From an uncultured bacterium (lineage in GTDB: Bacteria > Hydrogenedentota > Hydrogenedentia > Hydrogenedentales > CAILVY01): a stretch of 64,000 nt of DNA. Below the pieces are notes generated by a model. It did no database searches. It saw only the letters and a program-made list of their open reading frames with translations, and was not told where the DNA came from. The position numbers and the translations under genes are program-made. The DNA is taken from NCBI GenBank assembly GCA_937951485.1, contig CALEDJ010000068.1, positions 1 to 64,000 on the forward strand. Direction: 5' to 3'. Shown here piece by piece: positions 17,849-26,444 of this stretch; within the stretch, counting starts at the first letter, position 1; each line of letters opens with the position of its first letter.

Positions 17849-19732
17849 TCATCCGGCGGGGAAACATTCCGGGGAAATATAGGAACCAAATTCCTTCTCG
17901 GCGGCGAGAAGACGCGCCCGCTGGTTCGCCCAGACCCGGAACAACGCCTGCGGAATATCGGTGACATTTTCCTTGAAGAACTTTTCCACCCGGTCCAGTT
18001 TGGCCAGGTTCTCCTGCACCCGGATGGTGAATTGATTGACGTAATCCTGTTTTGTGTATTCCTTGTTCAGCACCTGCTTGAAGAGCCGCACCAGGTCTTC
18101 GAAACACGGGATACAACCCGTTGGGGTCTTCACGCATCCCACTTCTCCGTGAACCCGCTGCTCCATCCACTTCACCCATACATGCTTGTCGCGCACGCCG
18201 TTGACAAACCTGCCCTCTTTGTCGCGCAGAAAATAGTTTACGCCGAAGACGAAGGGGACGCGCGTGAGTTTCTTGCCGAATTCGAGATTGTTTTGCACGT
18301 ATTTTCCGAGCGGAATGGAGACAAAATCCTGAATGCTCATCAGGTTGATTTCGGGTACACCCTCTTTTCCGATGGTGGCGAAAGTCGTCTCTGTTTCCAG
18401 GCTCGCACCATAGGCGACAATTCCATGTTCCCAGTCAAATGCCTGCTGGCACGGAACGTAGGCCTTGGGATCACGGCCACCGTACATGATGCCACCCAGT
18501 TCGACGCCCGCGGGATTCTCCAATTCGGGATCGCAATTCTCCAGGGCATGCAGCGCGACCGCATACCGCGCGTTTTTGTGCGCCAGCGGAATCTCCGCGC
18601 CGCTTTCATCTTTTTTGCCTTTGTACCATTCCCCAGAAAAGTTCTCCCCGTCGTCCGGCGTGTCAACCCCCATGCCGAGCCAATAAGGTTTGCCGTCCTT
18701 GACGAGCACGTTCGAGAAAATCACTTCACCAGGCTTGTTGAGCACATCCCAGATAGCGGGGTCATCTTTGGCGGTGACATTTTGAATGATGCCGAAAATG
18801 CCCGATTCGGCATTGGCGGCCATGCAGCGGCCATTAACGGCGCGGAAGTAAGCGATATCATCCCCCAGAATCAACTCACCGGGGAGCATCGCTGTTGAGG
18901 TCTTGCCGCAGGCGCTGGGAAAAGCGCCGGCAAAATAGGTCTTCCGTCCGCCTTTGCCATGCACCCCCATCAGGAACATATGCTCGGCCAGCCAGCCTTC
19001 ACGGTCGGCCTTGCGGATGGTGAGGCGCAGCGCAAGTTTCTTGAGTCCCACCGTGTTCCCGGCGTACTGGGTATTCACGCTGTACACCGTGTCCGTGGTG
19101 TGATCAATATAGATGCGCTTCTTATCATGTTCGACGCTGATCATGCGCTCATCCACCTTCCCGCTGGAGTGCAGCGTCGCAAAGAAATGCGCCTTCGGTC
19201 CGAGTCGTTTGAACTCTTCATAGCCCAGCCGGTAGAGCAGGTCCAGCGCGTGGGAGACATAGAAGGAATCCGTACACTCCACGCAAGGAATGCTGAAATC
19301 GGAGTGGTTGGGGCCGAGGGTCATGAAGCGGACAATCATGGTCCGGCCTTTCATGGCGCCTTTGAGCAGCCCTCGTACTTCCGCCAGCCCCTCCTCGCGT
19401 TCAATCTGATTAAGCGCAGCGCTCAGCGATTCGCCCTTGGGCACCAGGTATCTGGTGACTTCCCGGTCACGGCCCTGATCCTCCATGCCATCGAAATGAA
19501 TGGTGTGACCGGGAATCTTCAACGGACGTTCTTCACCAAGTTTGATGGCCATTTCACGGGTATGCTGCATATCCTCGGGGGAATCCGTGCAGACCCACAC
19601 CGAATCAGGCGTACAAAGTTCAATGGCATCTGCAACAAAGGCGTGGAGCGCTTCGTTATCAATGGCCGCCAGCCGCTCGTAATTGCGACTGTCCAGTTTT
19701 GTCTTCAGATGTATCAGGTGCTGGTTGCTCAT
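17849..19732 (-). CDS. pckG: Phosphoenolpyruvate carboxykinase (GTP)
   Basis: Interconverts oxaloacetate plus GTP and PEP plus CO2 plus GDP, the entry step of gluconeogenesis. 627 residues, the length of the GTP-dependent class rather than the shorter ATP class. The kinase-1 loop is FAGAFPSACGKTSTAM, with the class-typical PSACGKT; GELILGDDIAYFR follows with metal-binding acidic residues, and IFGIIQNV, DWEHGIVAYGAS and the C-terminal RVWANQ region also fit. GGAAGG lies eight bases before the ATG. It is monocistronic with a ~350-base leader/intergenic region upstream. Confidence 0.96.
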   Translation of the reverse strand: MSNQHLIHLKTKLDSRNYERLAAIDNEALHAFVADAIELCTPDSVWVCTDSPEDMQHTREMAIKLGEERPLKIPGHTIHFDGMEDQGRDREVTRYLVPKGESLSAALNQIEREEGLAEVRGLLKGAMKGRTMIVRFMTLGPNHSDFSIPCVECTDSFYVSHALDLLYRLGYEEFKRLGPKAHFFATLHSSGKVDERMISVEHDKKRIYIDHTTDTVYSVNTQYAGNTVGLKKLALRLTIRKADREGWLAEHMFLMGVHGKGGRKTYFAGAFPSACGKTSTAMLPGELILGDDIAYFRAVNGRCMAANAESGIFGIIQNVTAKDDPAIWDVLNKPGEVIFSNVLVKDGKPYWLGMGVDTPDDGENFSGEWYKGKKDESGAEIPLAHKNARYAVALHALENCDPELENPAGVELGGIMYGGRDPKAYVPCQQAFDWEHGIVAYGASLETETTFATIGKEGVPEINLMSIQDFVSIPLGKYVQNNLEFGKKLTRVPFVFGVNYFLRDKEGRFVNGVRDKHVWVKWMEQRVHGEVGCVKTPTGCIPCFEDLVRLFKQVLNKEYTKQDYVNQFTIRVQENLAKLDRVEKFFKENVTDIPQALFRVWANQRARLLAAEKEFGSYISPECFPAG

Positions 19733-20083
19733 GTCGGTATCCTTCCCAATCCATTTGGTCAGCCCAAGGGGATGCCTGGCATGTAAACAAAGTCCGATAA
19801 CCGACTTCTGAGACTGCGGCTATCGGGCTGCTTCTCCCGCAGCGCACTTCCGAGGCGCTGCTCGCTCTGGTTCCTGCGGGAAGTTTACGTTAAAAGACGC
19901 TTGTTAATCAAATCTCATCCCGTCACCAGCGCTGCGATGAATTTGGATGGTGTCGTCTGTTCTGGCCGTTTCTTCGTATGTTCAACAACGAATATGCTAT
20001 ACTTCGACGCGAATCAGCCCGTTTGAGGGCGCAGCACCGGCGGGAAGCGCATGCGCCGCCGCCCGTCATAAGGAGGACGCACG
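19733..20083. other. Divergent intergenic region between pckG and the DUF362 gene
   Basis: No gene seen. A 7-bp stem with 9-base loop (GCAGCGC / GCGCTGC, 19839-19861) lies inside a larger imperfect inverted repeat (CTTCTCCCGCAG ... CTGCGGGAAG) about 100 bases upstream of pckG. On the plus strand an extended -10 element, TGCTATACT (TATACT at 19998-20003), about 80 bases before the DUF362 gene, is probably its promoter; a clear -35 is not visible. Confidence 0.45.
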
Positions 20084-21019
20084 ATGATGAAACCAACACG
20101 ACGTCAATTCCTGAGACAGACAGCCGTCACCACGGGAGCGTTGGCTTTGGGGCCTTTGGCCGCAGGCGGCCAGGAAGCCGCCGGGACGCCCCCGGACATG
20201 TCTATCGCGCGATGGGCGGGCGCGGATGAGGCCCCGATTGCCGACATTGCAGTGAAACTCACCGAGCGGGCCATGGAAGCCATCGGCGGCATGAAACGCT
20301 TCGTGAAATCCGGCGATGTGGTGTGGGTGAAGCCCAACATCGCGTGGGACCGCACCCCGGAACAGGCGGCCAACACCAATCCGGACGTGGTGAAGACGCT
20401 GGTGCGCCTGTGCTATGAAGCGGGGGCCAAAACGGTGAAAGTGGGCGACAACACGTGCAACGAGGCGGCAAAGAGTTATCCCAACAGCGGCATCGAGTCC
20501 GCCGCGAAAGAAGTCGGCGCGGAGATCGTGTATCTGGACCGCAGGCGTTTCAGGGAAATGGAAATCGGCGGCCCGGCGCTCAAGACCATCCCCGTGTATC
20601 CTGAAATCATCGAATCGGACCTGGTGATCAATGTGCCGGTGGTGAAGCACCACAGCGCCACGACCGTCACCTTGTGTATGAAGAATTACATGGGCGTGGT
20701 CGAGAACCGTCGCAAATTCCACCAGGATTTGCCCGGCACCATCCGCGACATCACGGCATTTATGAAACCCCGCCTGTGTGTGCTGGATGCTGTGCGCATT
20801 CTCACCGCAAACGGTCCAACCGGCGGCGACCTCGCAGATGTGAAACAGGTGAACCTCGTTGCGGCGGGCGTGGACATCGTGGGGCTTGATGCGTTGGGTT
20901 GCGAAGTGCTCGGTCATCAGCCCGAGAAAATCGGCACGGTAGTGGCTGGTTTCGAGGCCGGCCTGGGACAGATTGACTACCGAAACAAACTGTCGTTACG
21001 AGAACTTGAAGTGGCGTGA
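20084..21019 (+). CDS. Tat-exported DUF362 protein
   Basis: 311 residues. The N-terminus MMKPTRRQFLRQTAVTTG is a textbook twin-arginine signal followed by a hydrophobic stretch, so the mature protein is exported folded, consistent with a bound cofactor. The body carries DUF362 hallmarks: VVWVKPNIAWDR, KVGDNTCNEA, and NVPVVKHHSATTVTLCMKNYMG. No Cys-rich ferredoxin motif is present in this protein; the partner gene supplies one. AGGAGG precedes the start. The stop overlaps the next gene's start region (TGA inside GTGATCATG), so the two are translationally coupled. Function of DUF362 is not established. Confidence 0.85.
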   Translation: MMKPTRRQFLRQTAVTTGALALGPLAAGGQEAAGTPPDMSIARWAGADEAPIADIAVKLTERAMEAIGGMKRFVKSGDVVWVKPNIAWDRTPEQAANTNPDVVKTLVRLCYEAGAKTVKVGDNTCNEAAKSYPNSGIESAAKEVGAEIVYLDRRRFREMEIGGPALKTIPVYPEIIESDLVINVPVVKHHSATTVTLCMKNYMGVVENRRKFHQDLPGTIRDITAFMKPRLCVLDAVRILTANGPTGGDLADVKQVNLVAAGVDIVGLDALGCEVLGHQPEKIGTVVAGFEAGLGQIDYRNKLSLRELEVA

Positions 21020-22647
21020 TCATGCGCCGTCCAAAATCCTGGATGCAATGGCTGAGGCGCATTTGCCAGGGCGGGTGTCTTGTTCTGTTTTTCTGGATTG
21101 CGCTGCAGGTGCGCATTGTCGGCTGTCCCACAAGCGAATGGTTCAAACTTTTTTTTGATCTGAACCCCCTGATACTGATCGCGACCGCGCTTGCCACACA
21201 TGAGATCGTCACGGCGCTGTTGTGCTCCCTCATCACCCTCGGCGTGACGGTGCTGCTGGGCCGGGTCTTCTGCGGGTGGGTCTGCCCGCTGGGTGCGGTC
21301 CACACCATGACGAGTTGGTTTAGGCAACGCCTGCGAGGACGCGCCGGCATGGAGAGGCGTTCGCCCTGGCACCGCGCCAAATATGTGCTGCTGATAGCGC
21401 TGCTGGTGATGGCGCTTTTCGGCGTGCACCTGATCGGCATACTTGACCCCATTTCGCTGCTGTACCGCAGCGTCACGGCGGGTGTGCTGCCCGGCGCGCA
21501 CTACGCTGTCGAAGACAGCGCCACGGCCATCTATCACGCCGACCCGCATATCGGTCCGTTGCGCCTGACCGCGGTCACGGAACCCGTCTATCGTCACTTC
21601 CGCGACCGGATTTTCCAGGCGCCGCGCCAGGCGTTTCTCGGCGGCACGATCATATCGGGTCTCTTCATCACCATCGTTGCGCTGAATCTGGTCCGCCAAC
21701 GTTTCTGGTGCCGCTATCTGTGCCCGCTGGGCGCACTGCTTGGCCTTTTTGCGCCGCGCCCCGCATTGCGGTTGCGCCAGGATGCGGGCAAATGCAATCA
21801 GTGCGGCAAATGCAATCTGGCCTGCCCCGCCGCCGCCCAACCCGACCGGCTTGGCGAATGGTTGCCCACGGAATGCTACGGATGTTGGAACTGTGTGGCG
21901 GCATGTGACCGCAATGGACTTTCCTTCGGTTTTGAATCCCCGCTGCGCGCGCCTGCCGCGGGCAAACTGGACCTGTCACGCCGCGCCGCGCTCGCCGCCG
22001 GCGTCGGGGGTATCTCCGCGTTGCTTGCCTGCCGCGTTCCTGTGGAAATGCAGGATGACCAGCCTTATCCCGCCACGCTGATCCGCCCGCCCGGCGCCCT
22101 GCCGGAACGGGAATTCTTGCAGCGATGCCTGGCGTGCGGGGCGTGCATGCGCGCCTGTCCCACCAACGGCCTTCAGCCTGTTGCGATGGAGGCGGGGATG
22201 GAGGCGCTCTGGACGCCGAAACTGGTGCCCAAGATTGGATATTGCGCATACGATTGCCACCTCTGCGGCAAGGTCTGCCCCACCGGCGCCATTCAGAACC
22301 TGAAAAAACGGGTCAAGCAGGAAACCCGCATCGGCCTCGCCTTCTTCGACGTGAGCCGCTGCCTGCCCCACAATTTCGGCCGCGAATGCATTGTATGCGA
22401 GGAACACTGCCCCCTGCCGAAAAAGGCAATCTATCTTGTCGAGAAAGACATCATCCTGCGCGACGGTTCGATACGCAGCGTCAAGCAACCCTTCGTTGAT
22501 CCCGACCTTTGCATCGGCTGTGGCGTGTGCGAATGGTCCTGTGTGTTTCAGGACGAACCCGCCATTCGCGTCACCTCCGCCAACGAAAGCCGCAACCCGA
22601 AGAATCAACCCATACTTCCGGGCGCCGGCGGCTTCTACGGCGGATAA
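21016..22647 (+). CDS. NapH/NapG-like membrane polyferredoxin
   Basis: 543 residues starting at GTG 21016 (or ATG 21022), overlapping the DUF362 stop. The N-terminal half has about four to five membrane segments with the NapH/RdxA-type motifs FCGWVCPLGA and RYLCPLGALLG, then CNQCGKCNLACP and CYGCWNCVAACD. The second half begins with a Tat/anchor-like segment (SRRAALAAGVGGISALLA) and has further 4Fe-4S motifs, CLACGACMRACP, CHLCGKVCP, CIVCEEHCP and CIGCGVCEWSC, like NapG/MauM. It therefore looks like NapH and NapG joined, passing electrons from the quinone pool toward a periplasmic acceptor, presumably with the DUF362 protein. Direction and substrate are unknown. Confidence 0.82.
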   Translation: MIMRRPKSWMQWLRRICQGGCLVLFFWIALQVRIVGCPTSEWFKLFFDLNPLILIATALATHEIVTALLCSLITLGVTVLLGRVFCGWVCPLGAVHTMTSWFRQRLRGRAGMERRSPWHRAKYVLLIALLVMALFGVHLIGILDPISLLYRSVTAGVLPGAHYAVEDSATAIYHADPHIGPLRLTAVTEPVYRHFRDRIFQAPRQAFLGGTIISGLFITIVALNLVRQRFWCRYLCPLGALLGLFAPRPALRLRQDAGKCNQCGKCNLACPAAAQPDRLGEWLPTECYGCWNCVAACDRNGLSFGFESPLRAPAAGKLDLSRRAALAAGVGGISALLACRVPVEMQDDQPYPATLIRPPGALPEREFLQRCLACGACMRACPTNGLQPVAMEAGMEALWTPKLVPKIGYCAYDCHLCGKVCPTGAIQNLKKRVKQETRIGLAFFDVSRCLPHNFGRECIVCEEHCPLPKKAIYLVEKDIILRDGSIRSVKQPFVDPDLCIGCGVCEWSCVFQDEPAIRVTSANESRNPKNQPILPGAGGFYGG

Positions 22648-22730
22648 ACCTGAAAGACCCCACATTAAATGGCAAATGGCAGCCCAATTCACATCCATCC
22701 GGTCCACTTTGACCGCCCCGACTGCGCCAG

Positions 22731-22769
22731 AAAAACGCACCGCCCGAAACAGCAGTCGCCGTTCCGGGC
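22731..22769 (-). terminator. Candidate terminator of the HU gene
   Basis: Minus strand: GCCCGGAA (22762-22769) pairs with TTTCGGGC (22742-22749, one G-T pair) over a 12-base loop, then after a few bases comes a run of five T (22731-22735). It lies about 25 bases past the HU stop. Confidence 0.5.
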
Positions 22770-22794
22770 GCGCGTTTCCCCTTCCGGGATGCTG

Positions 22795-23109
22795 TTACTT
22801 CTTGCCGCCGACCGTGGCGTCCTTCGCCGCTTTCGCCAGGCGGAACTTGAGCACCCGCTTCGCGGGAATCTTGATCTGTTCGCCGGTCTTCGGATTCCGG
22901 CCCATGCGCGCCTTGCGGTTCGCCACCACCAGTTTGCCAATCCCCGGCAGTGTGAATCCGACGGCTGCCTGGGCATAGGCCAGTTCCGTCAACGCCCCGA
23001 GCACCTTGCCCACATCCTTTTTTGTCAGCCCGGTTTCCGCAGCGAGCACATCAAGAATCTTCGCCTTCGTCAATGCCTTGTCGCCCGGCTTGGCCTTCTT
23101 AATCGCCAT
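22795..23109 (-). CDS. HU/IHF-family DNA-binding protein
   Basis: 104 residues from ATG 23109, which has GGAGG nine bases upstream; the longer frame to 23175 is not supported. Helical N-terminus (LTKAKILDVLAAETGLTKKDVGKVLGAL), the FTLPGIGKLVV strand pair and the DNA-gripping arm RKARMGRNPKTGEQIKIPAKRVLKF are all recognisable (quoted in parts). The proline that intercalates in DNA is in the arm. The first ten residues and the last ten are Lys-rich extensions relative to minimal HU (~90). It is a nucleoid protein that bends DNA. Confidence 0.93.
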   Translation of the reverse strand: MAIKKAKPGDKALTKAKILDVLAAETGLTKKDVGKVLGALTELAYAQAAVGFTLPGIGKLVVANRKARMGRNPKTGEQIKIPAKRVLKFRLAKAAKDATVGGKK

Positions 23110-23501
23110 AACCTTTTTCCTCCATTCTGTTGATATCCCCACACGGTGAATTCCGGTCCGACCCTGGCACTGCAACAGGCAACACCATCAACGACCGGAT
23201 TCGGATCCGTTTACTGCGCCGCGCAACGGACCACCCGTCCCACAGCATCCTATTGACTAGCGAACAAAGAGCGTTTTGTCAAGCCTTTTTTCAAGGGGTT
23301 TTTTTAACCGAAGCCGCCAAAGTGCCGAATTTACAGGCTCATATGCATTTCCTGACACAAGATTCCCCGCGAAAAATATTGTAATATATTGCAAATAATA
23401 GACTTACAAGGAACGTTGCGTTCGCGAACCGGAAGCGCTATAGTGTCCGAAGCATCGCCTTGGGAACCTGCACGCCACGCGGATTCAGAAAGAAAACGGC
23501 C
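23110..23501. other. Divergent intergenic region upstream of HU
   Basis: No gene seen. On the minus strand a consensus -35 box TTGACA (23277-23282) lies about 170 bases before HU; the matching -10 is poor (TAGTCA or GTCAAT nearby). The middle is AT-rich and contains a near-perfect palindrome TTGTAATATATTGCAA (23379-23394), a possible binding site for a regulator, between the two divergent genes. Confidence 0.4.
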
Positions 23502-24128
23502 ATGATCTTCGCAGCAATTGGTGCGCTCAACAGCACGTTTTCCGCATTGGACATTGTTTTGACGGGACTGCGCGAAACAGGAATTCAAATCATTATTAAT
23601 ACTGGTAATATGGTATCTATAGCGGAGAATATAAATGGCACGATAGAACTTTTACAAGATCGTGGTGTCCTCTGTGTCCAGGGGGAGCGCGACCGCATCA
23701 CCGTGGAATATAACCGCAAACGGGGCATCCGCGGCCGCCTTTCCAAGGAAGAGGCCGAAACGGCTGCGCGCGCGCACGCGGCGTTGCACCCCGAAGCCCT
23801 GGAATGGGTGCGCGCGCTGCCCAGGGCGCGCCGCATGGACATGGACGGCATTGCCGTCATGCTGTGTCACGGTTCTCCCCTCAGCCCGCGCGAAACGCTT
23901 TCTCCGAAGACCGCTGTTGTACGCTTGCAGCGTCTGCGTGAGGCCGCCCTTGCCGACATCATCATCTGCGGCGCGGAGACCTCGTTCAGCCGAAGCGTGT
24001 CCGGCACGCTGTTCGTCGGCGTCGGGCCACTGGCCCTCGCCGACGGTACGCTCGAATACACCCTGATCAACACCGAGGACTCGTCCCGGCGCGCTGTATC
24101 CCGCCGCATCCCCAAGCCGCCCCAATGA
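23502..24128 (+). CDS. Degenerate calcineurin-like metallophosphoesterase
   Basis: 208 residues from ATG 23502. The layout follows small YfcE/MJ0936-type phosphodiesterases: MIFAAIGALNSTFSALD where the family has a DxHGN-type motif, INTGNMVSI where it has GD(I/M)V, CVQGERDRI where it has GNHD, and CHGSP late in the chain. Nearly all metal ligands are replaced (only the HGS-type loop is kept), so metal catalysis is doubtful and a binding or regulatory role is possible. The ribosome site is weak; an in-frame start at 23460 exists. Lone gene, divergent from HU. Confidence 0.6.
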   Translation: MIFAAIGALNSTFSALDIVLTGLRETGIQIIINTGNMVSIAENINGTIELLQDRGVLCVQGERDRITVEYNRKRGIRGRLSKEEAETAARAHAALHPEALEWVRALPRARRMDMDGIAVMLCHGSPLSPRETLSPKTAVVRLQRLREAALADIIICGAETSFSRSVSGTLFVGVGPLALADGTLEYTLINTEDSSRRAVSRRIPKPPQ

Positions 24129-24183
24129 TTTCCTGCATGGTTGCAATATTGCCGCCGACCAACACAAGCGTTGCCCGCAACCC

Positions 24184-24259
24184 TGTCATTTCGAGCGCAG
24201 CGAGAAATCTTCACCACAGACCAGGATTTCTCGGTCGCTTATGCTCCCTCGAAATGACA
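24184..24259. repeat. 76-bp palindromic intergenic element
   Basis: TGTCATTTCGAG (24184-24195) and CTCGAAATGACA (24248-24259) are exact 12-bp terminal inverted repeats; GAGAAATC and GATTTCTC pair further in. This resembles REP/MITE-like hairpins with the theme TCATTTCGAGCGnAGCGAGAAATC that I know as dispersed in many bacterial genomes. Only one copy is in this window. Confidence 0.7.
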
Positions 24260-24407
24260 AATGAAGAAGGGAGGGTGTTGTAGTTTTATAGAATGATCCA
24301 AGCGAAGCGGAACCCATCCTGGTCCTCAATCGGCCACTTTCTTACCAGTCCCCCGCCGCTTTCGGCGGCGATTCGCAAAACAAAGGGGTCGCACCATCCT
24401 GGTACGG

Positions 24408-25385
24408 CTATTCCCAGCCATATGTGGCGCGGGGCATGGGCTTGCCTTCGCGCTGGAGGTGGCGCAGTTCGCGGTAACTGATCAACTCGATGCCCAGCGA
24501 CCGCATGTACTCGTGGGTTGCGGGATTGCTGAAGAACTCGGCGTCGGCGGTGCGCCGGGCGGCGGACCCGGTGGTGGCGCGCATTTCGGGGGTCATCTCC
24601 CCGCAGTGGATGTAGATCTCTGTGACCTTGCCGGCCTGCACCTGCGCCAGTCGGTCTTTCCACCACGATTCGGTCACCTCCAGGTTGGGCGGGTCGCCCA
24701 TGAACAGGATGTCCGGGTGAAGCACGCCGAGATCCGCCGCCAGTTGGATGATCCGCTCGCCGCCGAACTGGGCCATGATGTCCATGCCGGCGACGCGACA
24801 CGGCAGGTTGTAATCCCTGGCGATATGGAGGTAGCGCTCATGGTAGCCGGGCGCGTACTGCATGGCCCCCATGTGTGAGTCAATGTGGGTGACGTCAATG
24901 CCGGCGGCGATGGCCTTGTCAATCTGCGCGCGCACTTCGCGTTCGGCTTCCTCGATCTTGGCGTGCAGATAGAGGGCGGCGACATCCGTGTAGAAATAGC
25001 CCTGCGGATCGCACAGGCTGGGTACGGCTTCGCGGCCCAGCACGGGGCCCCACTTGTAACGCCCCCACTCGCTGGTGAGGACGGTGTGTACGCCGAGCGC
25101 GGCCTGAGGATTCGCGCGCGCGAAATCCGCCGCTTCTGGAAACCACCCGCACGGCACCATGATGGTGGCGCTGGTAACGCCGCCGGACTTCAGCGCCCTG
25201 ATGGTCGCCTGGTTCGTGGCATGGTTCATGCCGAAATCGTCGGCGTTGACGATCAGCAACTTGGCGTCGGCGGGAAAGCCGAGCCGTTCCACCAATGACG
25301 GCCCTTCCGCCAAGGAAGAAGCGGCGGCCAAGGTGCAACACAACGCGGAAATCATGGAAAAGGCGTTCTTGCTTTGCATGGTCAT
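24408..25385 (-). CDS. Exported ChbG/HpnK-type polysaccharide deacetylase (YdjC family)
   Basis: 325 residues from ATG 25385 (AAAGGGA just upstream), with a signal peptide (residues about 8-27, ending SLAEG). The long frame that continues to 26288 runs antisense through the SDR gene and is not real. The YdjC hallmark LLIVNADDFGMNHATN is at about 43-58; other conserved parts are GVHTVLTSEWG, VTHIDSHMGAM and IYIHCGEM. Family members remove acetyl groups from chitooligosaccharides or other acylated sugars using a metal held by Asp/His. Export points to periplasmic oligosaccharides. It stands alone, divergent from the SDR gene. Confidence 0.88.
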   Translation of the reverse strand: MTMQSKNAFSMISALCCTLAAASSLAEGPSLVERLGFPADAKLLIVNADDFGMNHATNQATIRALKSGGVTSATIMVPCGWFPEAADFARANPQAALGVHTVLTSEWGRYKWGPVLGREAVPSLCDPQGYFYTDVAALYLHAKIEEAEREVRAQIDKAIAAGIDVTHIDSHMGAMQYAPGYHERYLHIARDYNLPCRVAGMDIMAQFGGERIIQLAADLGVLHPDILFMGDPPNLEVTESWWKDRLAQVQAGKVTEIYIHCGEMTPEMRATTGSAARRTADAEFFSNPATHEYMRSLGIELISYRELRHLQREGKPMPRATYGWE

Positions 25386-25568
25386 GTCAATCCCTTTGTC
25401 AAACAAATCTCTTGACCCGTATCGCGGACCGAAGGTTTCAGCGGGCGGTCCACCGGCATGCCAACCTGCTATAATCAGTCCGTATCCTACGCAACCCGGA
25501 TAGCATGGTGCAACGCCGGTAGCATGGGGAGACGGATGCTTACGCGTGGCAGCGGAAGGGGAACGAAG

Positions 25569-26375
25569 ATGGCTGAGAATTTTTTCCTGACGGGGTGCGC
25601 CAGCGGCATGGGCCGCCATTTGACAGACGTGTTGTGCAAACGCGGGGACCGGGTCTATGCCACCGATGTGAACCACGACGCCCTGATCGAAACGGCCAGG
25701 GCGCTCGCGTGGCCGGCGGACCGGGTCCGCACCGCCGCGCTCGACGTGACCGACGCCGCCGCCTGGGAACGGGTCTTCGCAGACGCCGTGGCCGCCTGGG
25801 GAGGGATTGATGTGGCCATGAACATTGCGGGGCTGCTGCTTGCGTCCTGGGCGCATGAGACGCCGATTCACGAAATTGACGCGCAGGTGGACGTCAACGT
25901 CAAGGGCGTCATTTACGGCACACGCGTCGCCGCGCGGCACATGATCGAACGCGGCAAGGGCCACATCATCAACATCGCGTCCATCGCCGGGGTGACGCCG
26001 GTGCCCGGGCTGGCGGTCTATGCGGCGACCAAGCACGCGGTCCGCGCCTATTCGCTCTCCGCCGCGATGGAACTGCGCCCGAAAGGCGTGTATGTCACGG
26101 CGGTGTGCCCCGCCACCGTGCAGACGCCCATGCTCGACAACCAGGTGCAGAACGACGCGGCGGAATTGTTTTTCTCCGGATATCGCATCCTCACGTTGAA
26201 AGACATCGAGAAGGCCGTCCTGCACCGCGTGCTTAAACGCCGGTCGTTGGAAGTGTTTGTGCCCGCAGCAAAAGTGAAGATGGTGCAACTGCTGGGCGTA
26301 TTTCCCTGGCTCGGACCCTATGTCCTGCCGCTCTATAAACAGAGCGGGCGCAGACGCCAGCAGAAAAGGCGATGA
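25569..26375 (+). CDS. Short-chain dehydrogenase/reductase
   Basis: 268 residues from ATG 25569, after AAGGGGAA; the frame back to 25458 is not supported. Classical SDR features: cofactor loop TGCASGMG (8-15), DV at the adenine pocket (LDVTD, 59-63), NIAG (85-88), catalytic Ser 138 in NIAS, Tyr 151 and Lys 155 in YAATK, then PATVQTPM. Asp in YATDVN (about 33) suggests preference for NAD(H). The C-terminus is basic with a hydrophobic stretch (LLGVFPWLGPYVLPLY), so it may touch the membrane. Substrate unknown. Confidence 0.9.
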   Translation: MAENFFLTGCASGMGRHLTDVLCKRGDRVYATDVNHDALIETARALAWPADRVRTAALDVTDAAAWERVFADAVAAWGGIDVAMNIAGLLLASWAHETPIHEIDAQVDVNVKGVIYGTRVAARHMIERGKGHIINIASIAGVTPVPGLAVYAATKHAVRAYSLSAAMELRPKGVYVTAVCPATVQTPMLDNQVQNDAAELFFSGYRILTLKDIEKAVLHRVLKRRSLEVFVPAAKVKMVQLLGVFPWLGPYVLPLYKQSGRRRQQKRR

Positions 26376-26444
26376 TTGCGCCGGAAACCGGCTTTGCGGC
26401 TTCTTGCCCGGTCATCCACGCTTTGAAACATCGGCGATTGCGGT

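Noticed and set aside
23283-23310. Terminator-like hairpin with T-run on the plus strand
   Set aside because: The stem is only four pairs and no plus-strand gene ends there.
24408-26288. 626-residue minus-strand frame
   Set aside because: Only the part to 25385 shows YdjC family sequence and a signal peptide; the extension runs antisense through the SDR gene.
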